From an uncultured Idiomarina sp. (GTDB taxonomy: Bacteria > Pseudomonadota > Gammaproteobacteria > Enterobacterales > Alteromonadaceae), in NCBI GenBank assembly GCA_946885915.1, contig CAMPHF010000006.1, positions 62,001 to 126,000 of the forward strand: a stretch of DNA of 64,000 nucleotides, given 5' to 3'. The position numbers and the translations under genes are program-made. Positions 60,342-64,000 of the stretch are shown piece by piece; the first letter of the stretch is position 1, and the number at the start of each line of letters is the position of its first letter. Below the pieces are notes generated by a model, which ran no database searches, was not told where the DNA came from, and was given only the letters and a program-made list of their open reading frames with translations.

Positions 60342-62311
60342 ATGCCCTCCGCCCCGGCTTGGGTACTCGATAATTTGCGACTCCGGTAACGTTTATCAGA
60401 CAAAGCTAGCAGCCCACCAAGCGCCATTAATAGCGCGCCACCCCAGATCCACCGGATCAGCGGTTTTACGTAAACCCGCACCGCCCATGCACCATTACCG
60501 CCGTCAATTGGCTCGCCGAGCGCAACATATAAGTCGCGAGTAAAGCCAGGATCAAGTCCCACTTCAGTCATGCTCATCCGCTGCACACGATAAAAGCGTT
60601 TGTCACTCTCAACTTCAGCAACCTGTTGCCCATCTTGACTAATGACAAAATAGCCCCGGTCAGCGTCATAATTGGGTCCAGCGACACGCTCGAGCCGATT
60701 AAAGGTGACTGAATAACTACCCACCTCGACGGTATCACCGGGCGCCAGCGCTACATCACGTTCAATTTCGTAACTGGTGACCGCCGCAATCCCAATTAAA
60801 GTCACCGCAAAGCCAACATGACCCAGCACCATTCCCCAGTGACTGCGGCCCAGTTTAGTAAGCCCTTGTAACTTGTGCTCGCGTTGTGCAACCCGCTGCT
60901 GCAATTCTTCTCGAGTGCCAAGCAGCACCCAAACCGCCAGAATGAAGCCTAAGCTAGCGATGCCGTGTAAGGTGTCAGCCAACAACCAAGGTAGCCCAAT
61001 ACCCAAGGCCACACTCAACAACAGCATTTTAGCGAGTGGTAAGCGTAACTCTAAAAAGCTTTGCCGGCGCCATTTCACCAACGGACCAATACCTAGTAGC
61101 AACGCAAATGGCACAATTAAATAAGTGAACATCTGATTAAAAAACGGTTCACCAATAGAAATAGAGCCTAAGCCTAACTCTTTATGCACCAGCGGTAGCA
61201 AGGTGCCGAGCAATACCACAATGGTTGCCGCTATTAAAAACACGTTGTTGCCAAGCAGCATCACTTCGCGCGACAAACCTTGGTACTTGGTCTGACTCTT
61301 GACACTCGCCGCGCGCCAAGCGAACAAGGCCAGCGATGCACCAATAACCAGCACCAGCAATGCCAAAATAAAGAGCCCACGCGCTGGGTCTGTGGCAAAA
61401 GCATGAACCGATACTAAGACCCCTGAACGCACTAAGAAAGTGCCCAACAAGCTTAAGCTAAAGGCAGCAATCGCCAGTAACACGGTCCACGCTTTGAAGG
61501 CCCCACGTTTTTCCGTTACCGCCAGCGAGTGCATCAGTGCCGTACCCACTAACCACGGCATAAAACTGGCGTTCTCAACTGGGTCCCAGAACCACCAGCC
61601 ACCCCAACCGAGTTCGTAATAAGCCCACCAACTACCGAGCGCGATGCCAACGGTTAAGAACATCCATGCGGCCGTTGTCCAAGGCCGCGACCAGCGCGCC
61701 CACGCAGCATCCAGCCGGCCGGCCATCAGCGCTGCAATCGCGAAGGCAAAGGCCACCGAAAAACCAACGTAGCCCATATAAAGCAGCGGCGGATGAATGA
61801 TCATCCCCGGGTCTTGCAAGAGTGGGTTCAGATCGTTGCCATCGACGGGAATCAGCGGCAAGCTGCGATCAAATGGATTCGAGACCGTGATCATAAACAA
61901 ATAGAAGCCGACACTGATCAAGCCAAGTACCGCAAGTACCCGCGCCATCATGGTGACGGGCATGCGCTTAGACCAAATCGCGACGGCTGCTGCCCATCCA
62001 GCCTGCATCACCATCCACAGTAAAAATGAACCCTCATGCGCGCCCCAAACTGCAGTAATACGGTAAATAACGGGTAAATCCGAGTTCGAGTTTGCCGCCA
62101 CATAGGCAATCGAGAAATCATGGGCAATAAAGCCCCACGTAAGCAGCGCAAATGCGACTAACGTAAACAAGAATTGACCGTAGGCTAACGGTCGCGCCAA
62201 CGTCATGTAACCCACCCGGTTACGCGCAACACCAAACCACGGCACCGTTGCTAGTGCAATTGAAAAGGTCAGGGCAATTGCCAGTGTTAGGTGGCCAAGT
62301 TCAGCAATCAT
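60338..62311 (-). CDS. ccmF: Cytochrome c haem lyase subunit CcmF
   Basis: CcmF is the large polytopic part of the haem lyase that attaches haem to apocytochrome c on the periplasmic side. The 657-residue protein has about 15 helices. The conserved WWD tract is GWGGWWFWDPVENASFMPWL, preceded by WGAHEGSFLLW and including histidine ligands such as those in HPPLLYMGYVG. A periplasmic domain sits near residues 510-620. It overlaps ccmE by 1 nt and ccmG by 4 nt. Confidence 0.97.
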   Translation of the reverse strand: MIAELGHLTLAIALTFSIALATVPWFGVARNRVGYMTLARPLAYGQFLFTLVAFALLTWGFIAHDFSIAYVAANSNSDLPVIYRITAVWGAHEGSFLLWMVMQAGWAAAVAIWSKRMPVTMMARVLAVLGLISVGFYLFMITVSNPFDRSLPLIPVDGNDLNPLLQDPGMIIHPPLLYMGYVGFSVAFAFAIAALMAGRLDAAWARWSRPWTTAAWMFLTVGIALGSWWAYYELGWGGWWFWDPVENASFMPWLVGTALMHSLAVTEKRGAFKAWTVLLAIAAFSLSLLGTFLVRSGVLVSVHAFATDPARGLFILALLVLVIGASLALFAWRAASVKSQTKYQGLSREVMLLGNNVFLIAATIVVLLGTLLPLVHKELGLGSISIGEPFFNQMFTYLIVPFALLLGIGPLVKWRRQSFLELRLPLAKMLLLSVALGIGLPWLLADTLHGIASLGFILAVWVLLGTREELQQRVAQREHKLQGLTKLGRSHWGMVLGHVGFAVTLIGIAAVTSYEIERDVALAPGDTVEVGSYSVTFNRLERVAGPNYDADRGYFVISQDGQQVAEVESDKRFYRVQRMSMTEVGLDPGFTRDLYVALGEPIDGGNGAWAVRVYVKPLIRWIWGGALLMALGGLLALSDKRYRSRKLSSTQAGAEGI

Positions 62312-62835
62312 TAGTAGCCACCTGTGGTGTCGTCGGCGTCAGTCGCCTCGGCAGGCGTTTGGTTAAACGCCGGATTTTGATTCGGATTGACATGCTTAAT
62401 GCCTTTCATCGCCTCGGCCAATTCTGGCGGCATATATTCTTCATCGTGTTTCGCCAGCACTTCAGTGGCAGCTAGGGTGCGCGACTCGGTCAACACGCCT
62501 TGCGCCACAATGCCCTGACCGTCACGGAATAAATCAGGCAAAATACCGGTATATTGAATGGTCACCGCAGGTCCAGTGTCGACCACTTGAAATTCCACTT
62601 CTAAGGTTTGCGGATCGCGGCGCACCGAGCCCTCAACCACCATGCCTCCAATTCTAATACGCTGCCCCACGGTGGGTTTATGTTGCTCAGCACCTTTACC
62701 GTTGACGACTTCTGAGGGGGTGTAAAACAAATCGATATTCTGATTCAGAGCGGTAAGCATGAGCCCAACGGCGGCGCCCACTCCAACAATTAATACCAAC
62801 ACCCAAGTGAGGCGTTTCTTACGACGTGGATTCAT
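62311..62835 (-). CDS. ccmE: Cytochrome c maturation haem chaperone CcmE
   Basis: CcmE carries haem covalently on a histidine from CcmC to CcmF. The start at ATG 62835 (AGGAG upstream) gives 174 residues. A basic MNPRRKKR start, one membrane helix (about 9-30) and an OB-fold domain precede the haem-attachment His130 in AKHDEEYMP, with the conserved tyrosine at 134. The tail is acidic and disordered. It overlaps ccmD by 17 nt. A longer frame to 62934 is unsupported. Confidence 0.96.
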   Translation of the reverse strand: MNPRRKKRLTWVLVLIVGVGAAVGLMLTALNQNIDLFYTPSEVVNGKGAEQHKPTVGQRIRIGGMVVEGSVRRDPQTLEVEFQVVDTGPAVTIQYTGILPDLFRDGQGIVAQGVLTESRTLAATEVLAKHDEEYMPPELAEAMKGIKHVNPNQNPAFNQTPAEATDADDTTGGY

Positions 62836-63040
62836 GGATAGACTCCTGCGACTGCTGGCGGCGCTCAAGACGCTGCCGACGTTGAAGTTGTTGCTCACAT
62901 TGCTGTTTAAGTTGACCCTGCACCCAGCGCGCATGCCCCCAGACCGCGAGCATCACCAGCGCCGATAGCCCGTAGGCTAGCCAGACATAAAAACCATAAC
63001 CGCCCATATCAACAAAGGCTTGCCAGGAATCAAACGCCAT
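62819..63040 (-). CDS. ccmD: Haem exporter protein CcmD
   Basis: CcmD is a tiny single-helix membrane protein needed to release holo-CcmE from the CcmABC complex. The 73-residue product starts at ATG 63040, with [23 protein letters not shown] forming the helix, and continues with an Arg/Gln-rich cytoplasmic tail. It overlaps ccmC by 11 nt and ccmE by 17 nt, as expected in compact ccm operons. Confidence 0.9.
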   Translation of the reverse strand: MAFDSWQAFVDMGGYGFYVWLAYGLSALVMLAVWGHARWVQGQLKQQCEQQLQRRQRLERRQQSQESIHESTS

Positions 63041-63821
63041 TATTCGCTGCTCCTTGGGGTTGCTTGTTGGTCTCACCCTTGTTGGTCTCACCAAGCAGTG
63101 CTTGCTGCGCCCAGGGGCGGTGAATTTCGTTGCGGAGTATTTCTTGGCGCATTCGCTTTGCCACCAATGCAGCAGTCATCAGCGCCGCGCCAAAAATACA
63201 AATAAACAACGGAATGTACATGCTAGGAGGCATCGATGGCCGCGCAAATTTAGTGATGGTGGCACCCTGATGCAGGGTATTCCACCACTCCACGGAATAA
63301 TGAATGATGGGCAAATTAACCACCCCAACCATCGCGAGAATACTGGCTGCTTTAGCGCCCGTCCGCTCGTCATCAAAAGCGTAGTAAAGGGCTAACACAC
63401 CGGCATAAAGAAATAATAAGATGAGCTGAGATGTGAGCCGCGCATCCCACTCCCACCAAGTGCCCCACATGGGTTTACCCCACACCGCGCCGGTAATCAG
63501 CGCAACGGCCGTTAATGCCGCACCAACCGGCGCAATGGCGGCCAAGCTCCAAGCCGCCGTCCGAATTTGCCAAACGGTCGCAATAAATGCCATTAAGGCC
63601 ATGCCAAAATAGGCACCCATAGATAGAATTGCGCTGGGTACATGAATAAAAATAATCCGGTAACTGTCGCCTTGCTGATAATCAGTCGGCGCAATTAATA
63701 GGCCCCAACCCAGCCCTAGGGTCAGCACCAGCCACGCTAAGCCTGTTAACCACGGTTGCCAAGCCCCAATCAATCGATAGGTTGCTTCACCTTTTGCATA
63801 CGGATGTAACCATCGCCACAT
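63030..63821 (-). CDS. ccmC: Haem exporter protein CcmC
   Basis: CcmC loads haem onto CcmE at the periplasmic face of the inner membrane. The 263-residue protein has six helices and the WWD motif KPMWGTWWEWDARLTSQL (about residues 115-132), plus periplasmic histidines such as that in IFIHVPSAILS. The last ~15 residues are a low-complexity KGETNKQPQG tail. It begins 1 nt after the ccmB stop and overlaps ccmD by 11 nt. Confidence 0.97.
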   Translation of the reverse strand: MWRWLHPYAKGEATYRLIGAWQPWLTGLAWLVLTLGLGWGLLIAPTDYQQGDSYRIIFIHVPSAILSMGAYFGMALMAFIATVWQIRTAAWSLAAIAPVGAALTAVALITGAVWGKPMWGTWWEWDARLTSQLILLFLYAGVLALYYAFDDERTGAKAASILAMVGVVNLPIIHYSVEWWNTLHQGATITKFARPSMPPSMYIPLFICIFGAALMTAALVAKRMRQEILRNEIHRPWAQQALLGETNKGETNKQPQGAANNGV

Positions 63822-63822
63822 G

Positions 63823-64000
63823 TTAATTCACACTCACTCGAATGGCCGCTGCAACTGCAATCGGCATGAGGGTTAAGGTTAATACAGCTAAACTGGCTAA
63901 CAGTAGCAGCTGACCGAGCATCGGCGCGCCAAATAAGGCGGCCTCCACTGCTGCCGTCGCAAAAATCAGCAGCGGTATAAATAACGGTAAAACGAGTAAA
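63823..64000 (-). CDS. ccmB: Haem exporter protein CcmB (only the C-terminus in the window)
   Basis: The last 59 or so codons of CcmB are present at the right edge, reading leftward to a TAA at 63825-63823. CcmB is the membrane permease of the CcmABC transporter that drives release of haem-loaded CcmE. The visible part is hydrophobic, including VLPLFIPLLIFATAAVEAA and LLLASLAVLTLTLMPIAVAAA helices, ending in RVSVN. It runs directly into ccmC, 1 nt away. Confidence 0.9.
   Translation of the reverse strand, partial: LLVLPLFIPLLIFATAAVEAALFGAPMLGQLLLLASLAVLTLTLMPIAVAAAIRVSVN

Overview
The window reads as a compact chromosomal segment of a marine, aerobic gammaproteobacterium. A sodium-pumping NADH dehydrogenase (Nqr), an NhaD-type sodium/proton antiporter, FabV, a Tol-Pal system, a full System I cytochrome c maturation cluster and a GalU/RssB pair together suggest an Alteromonadales relative such as the Idiomarinaceae. 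That placement is inference from gene content and protein resemblance, not from a marker-gene search. Coding density is high. I see no phage, insertion sequence, integron, CRISPR array or toxin-antitoxin island, so this is core rather than accessory DNA.

Layout. 1-5.7 kb: nqrABCDEF on the minus strand (nqrF truncated by the left edge). 5.9-8.2 kb: fabV, a BolA-family gene and a small lipoprotein. 8.6-13.6 kb: a Wzi-like outer-membrane protein and the pqiABC lipid-transport operon. 13.7-15.1 kb: a beta-CASP metallo-beta-lactamase protein. 15.2-19.2 kb: a Fur-box-preceded ferric iron ABC importer. 19.2-22.1 kb: ZntB-like and Na+/Ca2+ exchange transporters, then a GDT1/UPF0016 manganese exporter behind a yybP-ykoY riboswitch. 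22.2-24.7 kb: an NAPE-PLD-like lipoprotein, then bfd and two bacterioferritin genes behind a Fur-overlapped promoter. 24.7-32.7 kb: NhaD, an MscS channel, PrpE, a chemoreceptor, tRNA-Ser, a ZIP transporter and an SDR protein. 32.7-39.8 kb: gltBD and nadA. 39.9-40.2 kb: two tandem tRNA-Lys. 40.3-45.7 kb: ybgC-tolQRAB-pal-cpoB. 46.0-46.2 kb: a candidate small RNA. 46.2-50.2 kb: ruvCAB and aspS. 50.4-53.1 kb: cmoAB and a LysR regulator. 53.1-57.0 kb: galU, a POT peptide transporter, a small membrane protein and rssB. 57.1-64 kb: mlaA and ccmBCDEFGHI (ccmB truncated by the right edge).

Themes. Metal homeostasis is concentrated at 15-24 kb and 31 kb: iron import, iron storage and release, manganese export, and zinc and calcium transport. 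Envelope integrity is the second theme (Tol-Pal, Pqi, MlaA, Wzi-like). Respiration (Nqr, Ccm) flanks both ends.

The most interesting non-coding signals are an orphan promoter-plus-terminator unit at about 46,022-46,164, which fits an undescribed ~109-nt small RNA, and a well-formed manganese riboswitch at 21,884-22,042 whose expression platform can be read from the sequence. The most interesting protein signal is a bacterioferritin pair in which one subunit keeps the haem methionine but has lost ferroxidase ligands, while the other is the reverse.
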